From NCBI GenBank assembly GCA_028274465.1, contig CM051456.1, positions 104,445,348-104,509,347 of the forward strand: DNA of 64,000 nt, written 5' to 3'. The notes beneath the pieces are model-generated. The model searched no databases and was not told where the DNA came from. It was given only the letters and a program-made list of their open reading frames with translations. This DNA is from Plantago ovata (taxonomy: Eukaryota; Streptophyta; Magnoliopsida; Lamiales; Plantaginaceae). A program made the translations under genes and the position numbers. Below are positions 12,230-23,299 of the stretch, in pieces. How positions within the stretch are numbered: the stretch's first letter is position 1; each line of letters begins with the position of its first letter.

Positions 12230-12912
12230 AGGAGTTCTTTTTCCTGTCTTGTTGTTCTTCGTTATGAAACTAGAGATTTTTTGACTCTTTTTTGGTTATG
12301 TGTTTTGATGATCTGTATGTTTGATCATTTATTACCTCAGACCTTTTTATTACTCTGTTTTATCGGATCGTATCTTTATGAGACAATTACTTTCATTCAT
12401 TTTTTTTGTGTTTTGATCTGTGTTATGTTATACAATCCTGAAACTAGGGTCTTATGATCCTTTGAAATAGCATTTTTTAGGGGTTTATGATCCTTTGAAA
12501 CTAGCATTTTTAGTTTTGAAACTAGCTCATTTTGGGGTGAAGGGTTCATGTCACTTGCAGCTATCTGAAACTAGCTGAAACTAGCTTTTTAGTTGTGAAA
12601 CTAGCATTATGAGCAGCCGAAACTAGCTCATTTTGGGGTGAAGGGTTCATGTCACTTGCAACTATCTGAAACTAGCTTTTTTAGTTGTGAAACTAGCATT
12701 ATTGAGCATCTGAAAGTTGCAATACATTTAGAGAAACTAGTTCTACTTTGCAAGCAAACACCTGATGTTCAACAAACAAACCAGAGTACATCACACACAT
12801 ACTAGCAATTAACGTGATACCCTACGAACTAATAATTGTTTATACGTGATTCAACATACTACACAGCTACGACACTGGTTAAGCTAACTAAACACCCCAT
12901 AGCAGCACTTTT
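12230..12912. other. Tail-to-tail spacer of element A
   Basis: This spacer holds the 3' ends of both convergent genes. It contains about a dozen GAAACTAG copies between 12430 and 12740, including a duplicated segment (phrase 'ctcattttggggtgaagggttcatg' near 12525-12550 and again near 12626-12650). No coding frame is supported. Confidence 0.65.
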
Positions 12913-15900
12913 TCACCGCGCTTCTTCATCCAATGTCTCCTGGCTGAGATCGTACCTTTTTCCTTCACAGAGGAACGTCCTGATGATTTGTGCTCTGTAC
13001 CGACAACATTCTTCGAACGAGAAGAAATGATCTTCAGAACCTGTTGATTTTATGCTCCAGACCTCATTGCCATTCACTCTGGCGTCGATGATCTTGAGGA
13101 TCATTATACCGCATTCGACTCCTACTTGTTGGGGGCAATCATCATGGTCCTCGGATGTGAATGAAACACCTCTGAATCTCTCGTAGTAGCTGTCAGCATC
13201 TTCATCACCAACCGGATTGTCCATTCTTGTCTTTATGATTCTCTCGACAAAGTTGCGCTGTGGGAAATTGTAAATGTAAGGAAAGGGCTTTTTAGATTTC
13301 AGAAATGATCATGAAACTTGCTTTTATGTGGCCTGAAACTAGCATATTATCAGTTGAAACTAGCAAAATATTGCAATGAAACTAGCCTTAATTACCAAAC
13401 AGTCATATAGAATGTAAAAATACACACACATACCACTTATTCACTTGCTATGTAGTATTCGTCAGAGTTGTCTGCTTTGTGCCTGAGAGTGTTGTAAAGG
13501 CGGAACTGTGATGTTGTTGTTTCCAACTCAAGTAGCACCAAGTGGCCTTTAATGATCAGCGGGAAGAATAGCACCTCTTCAACTGTGAGTGTTTTGAGTT
13601 TTGTGATCACGCCATTGAGCACATTCTCTTCCTCTGCTGGGGTCATTTCGTAGCTGAGCATTTCCTGCAATACATTTTTGTTTCTTCTTTTAATTAGGTG
13701 TCATTCTTTTTTTGTTAATGCAATGTTTAGTTCGTGGACTTACATAAAGCAGTGAGTCGAAAAAACCAAACTTGTTCTCCTTTGCCTTTTCATTTGCTTG
13801 ATCCACCAGACGATTCCCCCATAGATCTACTGTCTGCATTTAAAACGAAGTCGTTATTTTTCAAATGAAACTAGCATTTTATACTCTATAAAATCCTGAA
13901 ACTAGCATATATTGGCATGAAACTTGCATACCGTGCCATGAAACTAGCATTTTTCACCATACAATATCACACAATGTCCTGAAACTAGCATTTTAAGTCA
14001 CAGAATGGCCTGAAACTAGCATACAATGAACAGTTTTTCCCTTACCACACTGCTTATGCAGTCTTCTCTGATCAGGTATGCTACTTCCTTCATCGTCATC
14101 CTCTCTGTTCCTTTTTCGTATATCCAACAGCTGTTTTTTCGGAAACAAGAAAGTATTATCAGATCACATATACACAGTAATTAATATAAGTGATTTTTTT
14201 TATATGATTTTAAGTGATGAGCATGCTGACCTCTTTGTGTTGTAGCTGTTTATCTTGACCAACCTATCTCTGTCATTCTGGTCGAGGTACTTTGTTGTCC
14301 TGTACTTGTTGTCGAAGGTGAGTCCTTCAACTTTACTGCTTGACTTGTGGTATTGTGTTGCCATTCCTGAGATGCTCTTGCCGAGGTTGTTGATTTGTTC
14401 CCCAGTCAACTCAACCGAGCTCTGCGACGCCGAAGCTAGCATGTCCTGACTCAATTGTTCCTGTGAAGATAGAACAATTGCATCCGACATCTTCAAATCT
14501 TGCACGAACTGATCCTGAGAAGAGACGACCATTGTTGTGTCATGTGATGTCTTCATCTTCTTTTTATTGTCATTGTAGACAAACTGATCGTCCCTCTTCG
14601 CCGGCTGTCGATCTTTTTGCTTTATTCTCTGCACGTACGATGCTGGTTTCGATGTAGTGACAGGAATTGCTTTTATTGGTGTGGTGCTGTCATCTACATC
14701 GTCATCAACATCGTCGTGTTGTGCCCTTCCTCCTCTCCTTCCTCTTCCCCTTCCTGTCCTTGCTCTCCCTCGCCCCCTGCCCCTTTCTTGTGTGTCTCTG
14801 TTGGTATCATGCACCATTTTATCGTACTCACTCGCCTTCATCTCTAGTGACACGTTTTCATTGCGCAAATCAGCTGCGACTTCCTCCACTTCAACCAACT
14901 TTTGATGCATCTGTGCATTTGTTTCTTCCAGGCTTTCTATCTTTCGTCCCATCTCTTGCACACTATTCTTGAGATCGAGATTTTCAGCCAATGTCTCATT
15001 CAGTTTGGCTTGAAGGGTATTGGACAAGTTGTGTGCTTGCTGGATACGGTTATCTTTCATCGTCACACCAGCTTTCAGACTGCTGATCTCTTTATTGGCT
15101 TCTTCGAGCTTAGCTTTCAGCTTCTTGTTTTCAGCATGGTTCTCGACACTAGGTTTGACAATCTCTCCCTGTCACCGTTGGATGAAAGTAGCGAGGCTTG
15201 CATCGCTGCTCTTTCTCTGTTTGCTTGTTCAAACGATGCTTTCATCGTAGTATACATACTCCTCATCATTTCTGTATGTCTTATTTGCTCCACATACTTT
15301 CCTTTGTAGTCCTCCTTCTCCTCCTCCTCGTCATCTTCCTCCTCGTCATCCTCCTCCTCTTCCGAAGTGTCTGAAACTAGCAGAGATTAGCATGAAATTA
15401 GCTTTTTCCATATCATACATTCTGAAACTAGCATTTTACACCGTACAATATCCTGAAACTAGCATAAAGTGTCATGAAACTAGCTTTTCTTATCACACAA
15501 TGGGATGAAACTAGCATTTTACACCATACAGTCTCCTGAAACTAGCATACACTGGCTTGAAACTAGCATTATAACTCACATAATGTACTGAAACTAGCAT
15601 ATAATGGATTGAAACTAGCATTTTATTGCATATAATATACTGAAACCAACATAAACTAGCATTATAAGTCCCACATACCATCATCCTGCCCCTCTTGTTG
15701 ATCCTGGTTGTCTTCCGGATCGAGATTACCTTCTTCCCTCATACTGGCTATCACAGAAGTAGTGCTATCGAAGAAATCACCGAATGCGAACGATGGTCCA
15801 GGAGTCAAATTTATTGGTTGTGCATTCATTGGCGGCTCTTCTTGCTGCCTGCTCTCTTGCTCAGCCACAGTCGCTAGTCTGTCGATACCACTAGTTCCAG

Positions 15901-17743
15901 CTGGCTCTTCTTGCCTGCTCTCTTGCTCAGCCTGTGATTCTTCTTGTTGATGGACCTGTTGTTGCTGTGCTCCTTCAATTCCGCGCAATTGTCTTTCCAT
16001 ATCTATCATTGGTTCCTCATCTTTTAACTGAAACGAAGAGCAAAAAAGAGGCTGAAACTAACATCTTGATATTTAATTTCGAATCCAAATCCAAACATAT
16101 AATACGTTTTCCTGAAACTAGAACACATACCAGATTGTCCTAAATTTCATCCATAGTTTTCCCTACGATTGCACTGTACAAATGCCTGAGATCCCATTTC
16201 AGGCATCTTGGGAAAGCATTTTCTGTTGCTTCCTCTACGAGATGGGTGTTTTCGCATATGAGGTACTGCATCAAACGAGGCAAGACATTTTATTAAAAAA
16301 ATGGACCCGAAACTAGGATGTTTTTGTATCAGATAATGCCCTGAAACTAGCGTATGAAATTAGCATAAATACACTTACCATCAGCATTTGCAGACATCCG
16401 GCGTGTGTTGTGCTGTGAGGATCGAGAGAATCGTTGAAGTGCTCGAGTATCCTTTGTGACCAGTTGTACTTCCTCTCGGTCAAGTCACTGGCGTAGTCGA
16501 TGTACTTCCAAGGCAAGTTATTGCCCTTGTTTACCATGAGTCCTTCACAGAGGAGGTACAAGACCACGTTTATTGCGAAATCACCCTTGTTCATTCGTTG
16601 CCTTTGTCTCACTTGATTGTTCAACCTTGCCTCTATCGTGGCTTTTGTCAGTTTGAAGTTACTCCTTGAATTCTTTTCGGGGTAGTTTCTGTTGACGAAT
16701 TCGGTGTTCTCAACTAGCATGCCCCACTGCATTTTTATTTTCACTGTCCCATCTATTGGACCGAAGAAGAGCCTCACTTTTTCCTTTGTTAATCTTACTC
16801 TTCTCGTACCAATAAGCAGTGTGCTTGTGTTTTTGTCATAACTGGGAATCACCCGCCTCAGAGCATCATAGTTCTTGAAGAAGTAGTTCGTCTGGACCTT
16901 TTTGTCAATGAACTTCTTCAATAGCACCCTGAATGGTGTTCTCATTAGTTGCTCTTCATTCTCTTTTAGGGGCAGTTGTGCGAGAAATTGAGCTGTCAAT
17001 CGCAGATCCCCTCGATTGAATATAGTTGGCACTGATGGCCCTGCACCTGAAACCAAGCAGAAGAACTTAAGATAATGCAATGAAACTAGCAGATATCAAA
17101 TGAGCACGCACCGAAACTAGCCGAAATCAAAGGACAAATACCGAAACTAGCCGAAATCAAAGTAACAACAATTGAAACTAGCATAAACTAGCAGAAATCA
17201 ACTGAAACTAGCAGCAACCATCTTCTCATGCACTGAAACTAGTAGAAAACAACTGAAACTAGCAACAACCATCTTCGCATGCACTGAAACTAGCAGAAAT
17301 CAACTGAAACTAGCAACAACCATCTTCCTATGCACTGAAACTAGCAGAAATCAACAGAAACTAGCAGAAAACAACTGAAACTAGCAACAACCATCTTCTC
17401 ATGCACTGAAACTAGCAGAAATCAACAGAAACTAGCAGAAAACAACTGAAACTAGCAACAACCATCTTCCTATGCACTGAAACTAGGAGAAATCAACAGA
17501 AACTAGCAGAAATCAACTGAAACTAGCAACAACCATCTTCTCATGCACTGAAACTAGCAGAAAACAACTGAAACGAGCAACAATCAACTGAAACTATGTT
17601 TACACACTGAAACTAGGCAACATTCATGTTGATCGGCGTTTGGAAGTGACAAAATCGTGAAAAAAATCACTCAGAAACTAGGGTTTCGTATCTTTGTCAT
17701 CTCTACCGCTTGTTGTTGCCAATTGGTTGTTCGATTCCGCCAT
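12913..17743 (-). pseudogene. ULP-like (Ulp1/SENP-type) cysteine protease gene of element A, nine exons, disrupted
   Basis: Inferred exons on the minus strand: 17743-17707, 17046-16379, 16265-16131, 16027-15679, 15370-14231, 14130-14046, 13833-13744, 13664-13434, 13257-12913. The start is ATG at 17743 (MAESNNQLATTS); its 37-nt exon joins exon 2 in frame. Regions in order: an N-terminal domain of unknown function (exon 2), a glutamine- and glutamate-rich linker, a run of Glu/Asp, a coiled coil, an Arg-Gly-rich tract (RGRGRGRARTGRGRGRR), then the protease part. Protease signatures are DLWGNRL, KGHLVLLELE (His), LYNTLRH (the usual Asp position is Asn) and CPQQVGVECGIM (Gln and Cys kept). Lesions are TAG at 16140-16142, a probable frameshift near 15145-15165, and TAA at 13437-13439. 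ULPs remove SUMO or related modifiers; whether this one could is uncertain. Confidence 0.75.
15371..15381 (-). promoter_or_regulatory. Splice acceptor of ULP exon 5 formed by the dispersed motif
   Basis: On the minus strand GCTAGTTTCAG, the exact reverse complement of CTGAAACTAGC, ends in the AG that precedes exon 5 (from 15370). Two other acceptors of the gene, before exon 2 (17047) and exon 4 (16028), are near matches (GGTTTCAG and CGTTTCAG). The splice site is inferred from reading frame and consensus, not from transcripts. Confidence 0.6.
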
Positions 17744-17980
17744 TTTCGTAGTTGGGTTGTTGATTTTAGTACCTTTCGAGTTGAATTTCGTCGGATTTGG
17801 TTGAGAATTTCGTGTCGTTTCGTCTGTGTTGGAGAGAGAAACGGAGGTTTTGTCTGTGAAATGAATTTTGTGGTAATGGCGGATGTCTGTAAGAAGCGAG
17901 AAATGAGGGGCAGTTTTGTCCACCCATACACGCCTGTCAGTGGTAGCGAAATTTTAGTAATTAATTTTTTAAAATGACTT

Positions 17981-18753
17981 TTTTTATAATTAATGTTGCT
18001 TATTGATTTATTTATGTATTTTTCCAAAAAAACTTAGGATGGGATGGAGAAAGAAAAGATAAGCAAAAGAAAGTTAAGAGAAGTCAGGTAAGTCCCTGCA
18101 AGATTAAAAATAGTTTTAATAGTTTAAGAGAAGTTTCAAGTTCAAAGAAGAAAGGTCCTTAAAATATTAAAAAGTATATGATGTTATAAGCCCCAAGTCA
18201 TGGTACTGATCAGGTGGACACGACCGACCCGTTTGTAAAACTAAACATTTTCACTGTACTACTTTTCTATTTAAAAGTTCTAACGCCCCGATTGTCTAAA
18301 AATTGTTTAAGTTTTCAAGTGAAAATTAATCCATTCTCAAAGGCTCACGACTTAGGATGAAATTTATTTTTCTTAATTCGTATTATGTTAAAATATGGGG
18401 CTCTCCGGCTCTACATTTCATTTAATCTCGAAGAAAAATAAAATGAATTCCCAATGAATTAATATGGTTGACGCAAGATTTGAAACTTGTGGAAAAGGCT
18501 GTCTAAATAACGGCTATTTGTTGATCCCCATAGAATAATGTCAAAGTGCACACCACACCGACCATGCACCTCAAAACCCTTTTACAGCCTAGCTGGATCA
18601 CTTTCAAAAATTTAACTTTTCCCCCCTGATTCACCATCAAAACCATCAAAAGGCTCCTCTTCTCAACACCCATAAAAACCCTGATGAACTTAATTTCAGA
18701 AAAAATCTGCAGATAACAAACATTCCTTTAAATTTTTTGAGCACAACAATATA
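17981..18753. other. Intergenic DNA and upstream region of the DUF761 gene
   Basis: Non-coding and AT-rich. It should contain the promoter and 5' leader of the gene at 18754, but no single TATA box stands out enough to annotate. The last 150 bases are pyrimidine-rich and then AT-rich, as in many plant leaders. No repeats of the element A motif occur here. Confidence 0.5.
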
Positions 18754-19338
18754 ATGGCCAAGAAAAACCTAACCCTTCTGCACAAAGCTTCCATCCTACT
18801 CAAACTCTCAATCTTCTTGGCCAAACTGAAAAAACCCATCATCCCGATGCTCGTTTCTCTCAAGAAATCGAGAAACTTCAAGAAACTGCAGCTCCTCAAG
18901 CCTTACGACCACTACAGCTACGTTAAGGACTACGAGTTTTCTCCGTCCAACACTCCTCTGATTCAGTTTCAGAGGAAGTTTAAAAGGGATAGGAGGATTG
19001 GGAGTTTCAGGAAGGTTTACTCCAACTTTGTTGTTATTTCCGAATGTTTCGGTTTGGGCAAAGAAAGGTACCGTGGCAGAGAGATGATGGCCGGTTTGGA
19101 GGCATTGCCAGCTTCTTGTGGTGAAGAAGAAAATGGGCTAGTAGTGAGTATAAGTAGAGAGTTAATGGTGATGGGTTTGACAGAATGTTCGTATGGTAGC
19201 GATGAACAAGAAGAAGAAGAAGAAGACGAAGATGAGTCGTCGTCTGTTGATGAAAGAGCTGAGAGATTTATTCAGAGGTTTTATGAAGATATCAAGAGAC
19301 AGAGGCGAGGTTCGCATTTGCAGATTAGGGAGGTTTGA
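18754..19338 (+). CDS. DUF761 family protein (cotton-fibre-expressed-protein type)
   Basis: A single intact 194-residue frame from the ATG at 18754 to TGA at 19336-19338. The N-terminal third is basic and rich in Lys and Leu (MAKKNLTLLHKASILLKLS). The middle contains a segment rich in Phe, Lys and Arg. A Glu/Asp run (EEEEEDEDE, about residues 150-160) precedes the C-terminal motif VDERAERFIQRFYEDIKRQ, which matches the short C-terminal motif of the plant DUF761 family (typically a hydrophobic-Asp start, then AE.FI..FY and LR.Q). The family is plant-specific and its biochemical role is poorly known. Intact frame, normal length and absence of transposon signals nearby make this the best candidate for a resident host gene in the window. 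Membership is fairly secure; function is not. Confidence 0.85.
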   Translation: MAKKNLTLLHKASILLKLSIFLAKLKKPIIPMLVSLKKSRNFKKLQLLKPYDHYSYVKDYEFSPSNTPLIQFQRKFKRDRRIGSFRKVYSNFVVISECFGLGKERYRGREMMAGLEALPASCGEEENGLVVSISRELMVMGLTECSYGSDEQEEEEEDEDESSSVDERAERFIQRFYEDIKRQRRGSHLQIREV

Positions 19339-20557
19339 TTCAGAGGATGAAGAAGAAATTCAATTGTTATTATTATTATATTTTGTTTTATCGTATTCTT
19401 AAAATGTTTTTTGGGTTCTTCATTCTTTGAGTGACTTGGTTTTTGAAGTGTTCATCATTCAATTTTGACTATAGAAAGTTTTTGCTGCTTACTTGCTTAA
19501 TTAGAACAATACGAAATGTTAAATTGTGATTTATATGGATTGTTAAAGTCTTTTGTTGTTGAGAAGGTTATGGAGAACTTTTGTTAGAATCCTTGTGTCT
19601 TTCAGGAGACTTACTCAATATACTATCCGCCCTTTAATTAACGATATGATTATAGTTTCTAAACCATTTAGGAGTCAGACTCAAGGCATTGTGAATCTTA
19701 ATACAACTATGAATCATACTATACAGCTGGTAGTAATGTGTAAATATTGTGTATATATGGAATTTGGCAGATCAAGTATTTCATGCATGGAGGGAAGTTT
19801 TAATGTGGAAACCTTCGGACCAATTAAGTAGCTATAGCATTTGTGAAAATGTTTCTGCAGTTCATTTCACATTCTAGCTCTTTGTCAAAGTTCTGTGCTC
19901 AATGATGCGGTTTACTTTACTGAGTATTAGGCTAAAAAATCGATACTTATTTCTCTTATGCATCTCTCTATATAGGAGGTTAAGTGTTAGTAGTCCAGCA
20001 CCCGTTACCCTACTATGGACTGGACTCTTCCTTTCTGCATCAAGATAGTTGGTGACTAGGTGGTACAGCTTCCCTTCAATCACTTGCAGACGGTGAACAC
20101 TACTATTGGCTTTCAAGTGACTTCCCAATCAGTTCGGTTTTGAATGCCTGCAGGTGAGTCTTTCTGCCAGCTCTGCTGCTGCTGAGCCTTTGTCCAGAAT
20201 AGTTTTATCAATTATGATGACCGTGTAATAGGCAACAAGTTCCTTGATCAGCCGCAGCGTCAACATAAGATTGATTCTCACCATAAAGGACTTCTAACTG
20301 CATTACAGATCTTGTATTTTCCTATAACACTCTTCAGTTCTGTTTCATGATCTCGGTTTCCATATAGCTAGCTAGGCTGTCTTGTCTGTTATTGAATTCA
20401 TAAGTGTAAGTGTTATTGAATTCGAATTTCCGGGTTATCTGCAGTCTGCTCTGACTCGCGAGTTCAGCCTACAAGAGATCATGCACAAATTAAGTAAAGA
20501 TGTAAGAGCCTGCTATGTACGTACAAGGATATCATGAATGTATGAATAAATCCATAC
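19339..20557. other. 3' flank of the DUF761 gene and intergenic DNA
   Basis: The first 100 bases are AT-rich and probably hold the polyadenylation region. A minus-strand open frame at 20128-19874 (84 residues) has no recognised domain and no supporting context, so it is not called as a gene. Nothing else is recognised. Confidence 0.5.
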
Positions 20558-20790
20558 TGCTGCTATATCTTCAAGATCCTGTTTAGACACGTCTGGAGCA
20601 ATTTTCACAAGCTCACCCCATTGCATGTCGTCACGAGCTGCTTGAACCTGATAAATGAAAATTTCAAAATAAATATATCTACTTGACTTGACTAAGGCCC
20701 CAGAGCCTCAAATGTATATTCATTCAGCAATTGGACTAATAAAAGTGGCATCAGTACCTTCTTAACAAGGTGTTTCAATTGTTTTCTCCC
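20558..20790 (-). pseudogene. Possible gene fragment: two short exon-like segments, minus strand
   Basis: On the minus strand 20790-20758 (after an ATTCAG acceptor) reads GRKQLKHLVKK. After a GT-AG gap it continues in phase at 20647-20558 (after a TTATCAG acceptor) with VQAARDDMQWGELVKIAPDV and KQDLEDIAA, followed by a GTATGG donor. The residues and phase look like genuine coding sequence, but I do not recognise the protein and found no further exons. It may be a fragment of a duplicated host gene or an untranslated relic. Confidence 0.35.
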
Positions 20791-23299
20791 CTGAATTGAA
20801 GTTGTCGTAACCCAGGAGTATTGGGTGATGACTTCGCTTTATAAGACCATCCGAACACTGTGCACATCAGACCCTTTTCAGTTATGAACAAAAAGGATTC
20901 ATGAAACTTAAAAACTAAACCAAAGCTAAACTTGTATCATATTCTGGTGAGCAAAGGCAAGCACAGTTAGCAGCTAACAACACATTTCAAAATATCAATA
21001 AACAGATCAGATTGGGAAAAAAAATAAAATAAAAAGAAAGAAAAAAGAGGTACAGTGTAAGTAGTAGTTAAATAAAGGGAGAGATTTGAACCTTTTAGAA
21101 TCTAAGAGTGCGTCTGAACAGAAAAGAGAAGAAAGAATCAGTAGCTGCAAAAGAGGGACAGACGAAAAATTCAATTAAGTAAGATGTAAAACACCCTAAC
21201 CCCTCTGTTCAATGTAAAAAACAAAAAAGAACAAGATCATCAATGCAAGGATTGTTCAATGTGCTCATAAAAGATGATCATTTCCGGGTTTTGGATTCTT
21301 CCATGCACTTTCAAGTGAATCCAGGTATTTAAGTTCCATCTTGATACTATTCAAAAACATTTAATTACTCGTAGCTATCATGGATTTAAATTTCTAACTA
21401 TCCCGGCGGTTATCATCAATGCAAGGAAATTTAGGCTCTGATTTCAGTTCAGATTTACTTTTTTTTTACTTGAACAGCTTATATTGTGATGGAAGAAACA
21501 ACATAGTTAATGGATTCTGTCTAAACACTTCAACTGCCGGTGAGGTTGCAAAATTCTCTGTTTACCTGAAGGATACTTATTTATATCCTTCTCCAGTGGA
21601 GTTTATAAAGAGTCCAAGTTCAGATTTCTCATGAATCTTATAAGCGAGATGATCCATCCGAGCATTTAGTTAAAGGGGATCCGGCAGCAATGGTATATTT
21701 TGATTCTTTGATCACCTATGGAATTTCTTTGCCTTCATATAAACCTCACCTGCATCCTTGCTTCAGGTAGCTTATTCTCATAACACTTTGATGACAGAGA
21801 GGTTGATCCAACGCAGATTGTGTCCACTGCACTGACCCGGTGTAAGTAAATTTTTTCTTTTGAACTTGCATGGTGCTGATACAGGTATGCTGATCAAATA
21901 AAATTATATATGTAGCCATCTGGAAATGTGGCTAATCGGTCTAGCACCTTTGAACATGATCTATAGACCTTAAAAGAGTGGCACGTATGCAATCCGTGTA
22001 TTCTGTGTAAACATTCCGTTAAATGGTGGACGCCCATTTAGAAAGGAAGTAAGTCCAGGTACCATTAAAGTTAAATGGCGCTTAACTACATATCAGCTCA
22101 AGAAGAAAGAAACCATTATTACTGTGTTTTGCATCATTTCAAGCCTAGATCTAGTATACTAAATGTAGTTAAGATGGTGCATTGATTCCAGTTATATAAG
22201 CTTTTCTTGTTTCTTGTCATTTTCTCTACAGGGGTGGTTAATGTATCGCTTTCAGGAGTTGTGAAATTTGCAAAAACAGTACCAAAACTGGCTAAACTGG
22301 AAATAGTTGTGCAGCTCTTGGATTCATATATAAACCTATAGTGCTATACAAGAGTCAAAGTTGAAATTAGAGATTGCTTCGATAAACATAACTGGATTTT
22401 CAGTGTGGAAGTTTGAAGGTAACAACAGCGGGTCTTATACTACCTATTAGCTAGCTGGCAAAAGACGTGAGGAGCTATGAGATGTGTGCTTCATCAAGCT
22501 CTCTAAGGTCCAAGGCCCCGGTTCTACTACACAGACTGTAAGTTGGATTTTGATGATAGTTATAATAGTTTTCAAAAAATAGGTTTTGATGTTGATAGAA
22601 ATGCGTTGTAACCTCTCTCCAGTTGGCTGTAGATGCACCTGAAAAGGAGAAATTACTTGATACTGCTTGGTTTTCGGTTCCATTCTGGTTAAAGGCCAAA
22701 CCTCAAACTCACAAAGGCACTAGTTAGTTGCCTGTATTTGTTCACAACAGATCTGTAGTACTATACTACTCTATTGCTTTAGCTACTTATCACAGTGCAT
22801 AGTGAACACCCATAAAATTGATTTACGATTTCAAGTCACTTCACACGCACAGAAACATGGAAGAATCTGACCACAGTTTACCGAACTCGATCATCTTCCA
22901 GTGATCAGAACAAACGATCCCAGTCGTCTGGTACCCAGCCTACTACTTCCGATGAAGGATGAACATCTTTGTGCTTTTTATATCTGAAATGAACATTTAC
23001 ATCCTTACATGCTACATTTTGTTGATGGTGTTGTCTCATTGTGTAGTACATGCATGGTTGGAATATCTCAGTTCTTTTGTTGTTCAAATACAACGTGAAA
23101 AATCTTATTCATATATGTCATCTCTGTCTCGATGTCTCGATCTCAACTTACTGTACTTTTCTAGTTGCCCCAATCTCAATTTACAATAGAAACTTATCCT
23201 TCCTATTTTATTTCTCAGGAGAACGATCCAGGTTGAAAATTGAAGAACACAAGCGGTCAAGCTGCAACAAGGAAATGAAGAACAAGGGAAAGTCGTCTT
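20791..23299. other. Intergenic DNA, no gene recognised
   Basis: No supported coding region or RNA gene. Short frames near 21419, 22447 and 22959 lack domains and codon character. The right end passes into the LTR of an old Copia element. Confidence 0.5.

Larger units (their letters stand above)
9405..17620 (+). repeat. Dispersed GAAACTAG(C) motif array of element A
   Basis: GAAACTAG, usually followed by C and often preceded by CT, recurs through the element: both transposase introns (10644-10992, 11711-11892), the tail-to-tail spacer (12230-12912), and most introns of the protease gene, above all 17047-17706, where it is nearly continuous with ATCAACT and CAACCATCTTC fillers. I estimate about a hundred copies; I did not count exactly. 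Almost all are on the + strand whatever the local gene direction; 'ctagtttc' near 9834 is a rare reversal. Spacing is irregular, roughly 12-60 bases. Density falls to nearly nothing outside the element. Confidence 0.9.
8835..17980. mobile_element. Element A: ~9-kb MULE-type transposon with ULP-like gene and a private dispersed motif
   Basis: Two convergent genes lie here: a MULE transposase (+, 9050-12229) and a ULP-like cysteine protease (-, 17743-12913). Non-coding parts between and within both genes are filled with GAAACTAG(C). The outer ends show only weak inverted similarity: AAGGTCATTCTAA...CTAATTTTCG near 8834-8866, against the complement of CGAAATTTTAG...AAAATGACTT near 17948-17980. 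I could not find a clean 9-bp target duplication, so the borders are approximate. ULP-like genes carried by MULEs (for example Kaonashi in Arabidopsis) are an established class. Both genes carry premature stops, so this copy is probably not autonomous. Confidence 0.75.

Noticed and set aside
14617-15309. Plus-strand open frames opposite the ULP-like gene, Leu/Ser/Pro-rich
   Set aside because: They are the antisense of the coiled coil and Arg-Gly tract of the ULP-like gene, which has consistent splice sites and domains.
9405-17620. Regularly repeated short motif resembling a CRISPR-like or satellite array
   Set aside because: Spacing is irregular, the repeats lie within introns and exons of eukaryotic genes, and there are no spacer-like units of constant length.
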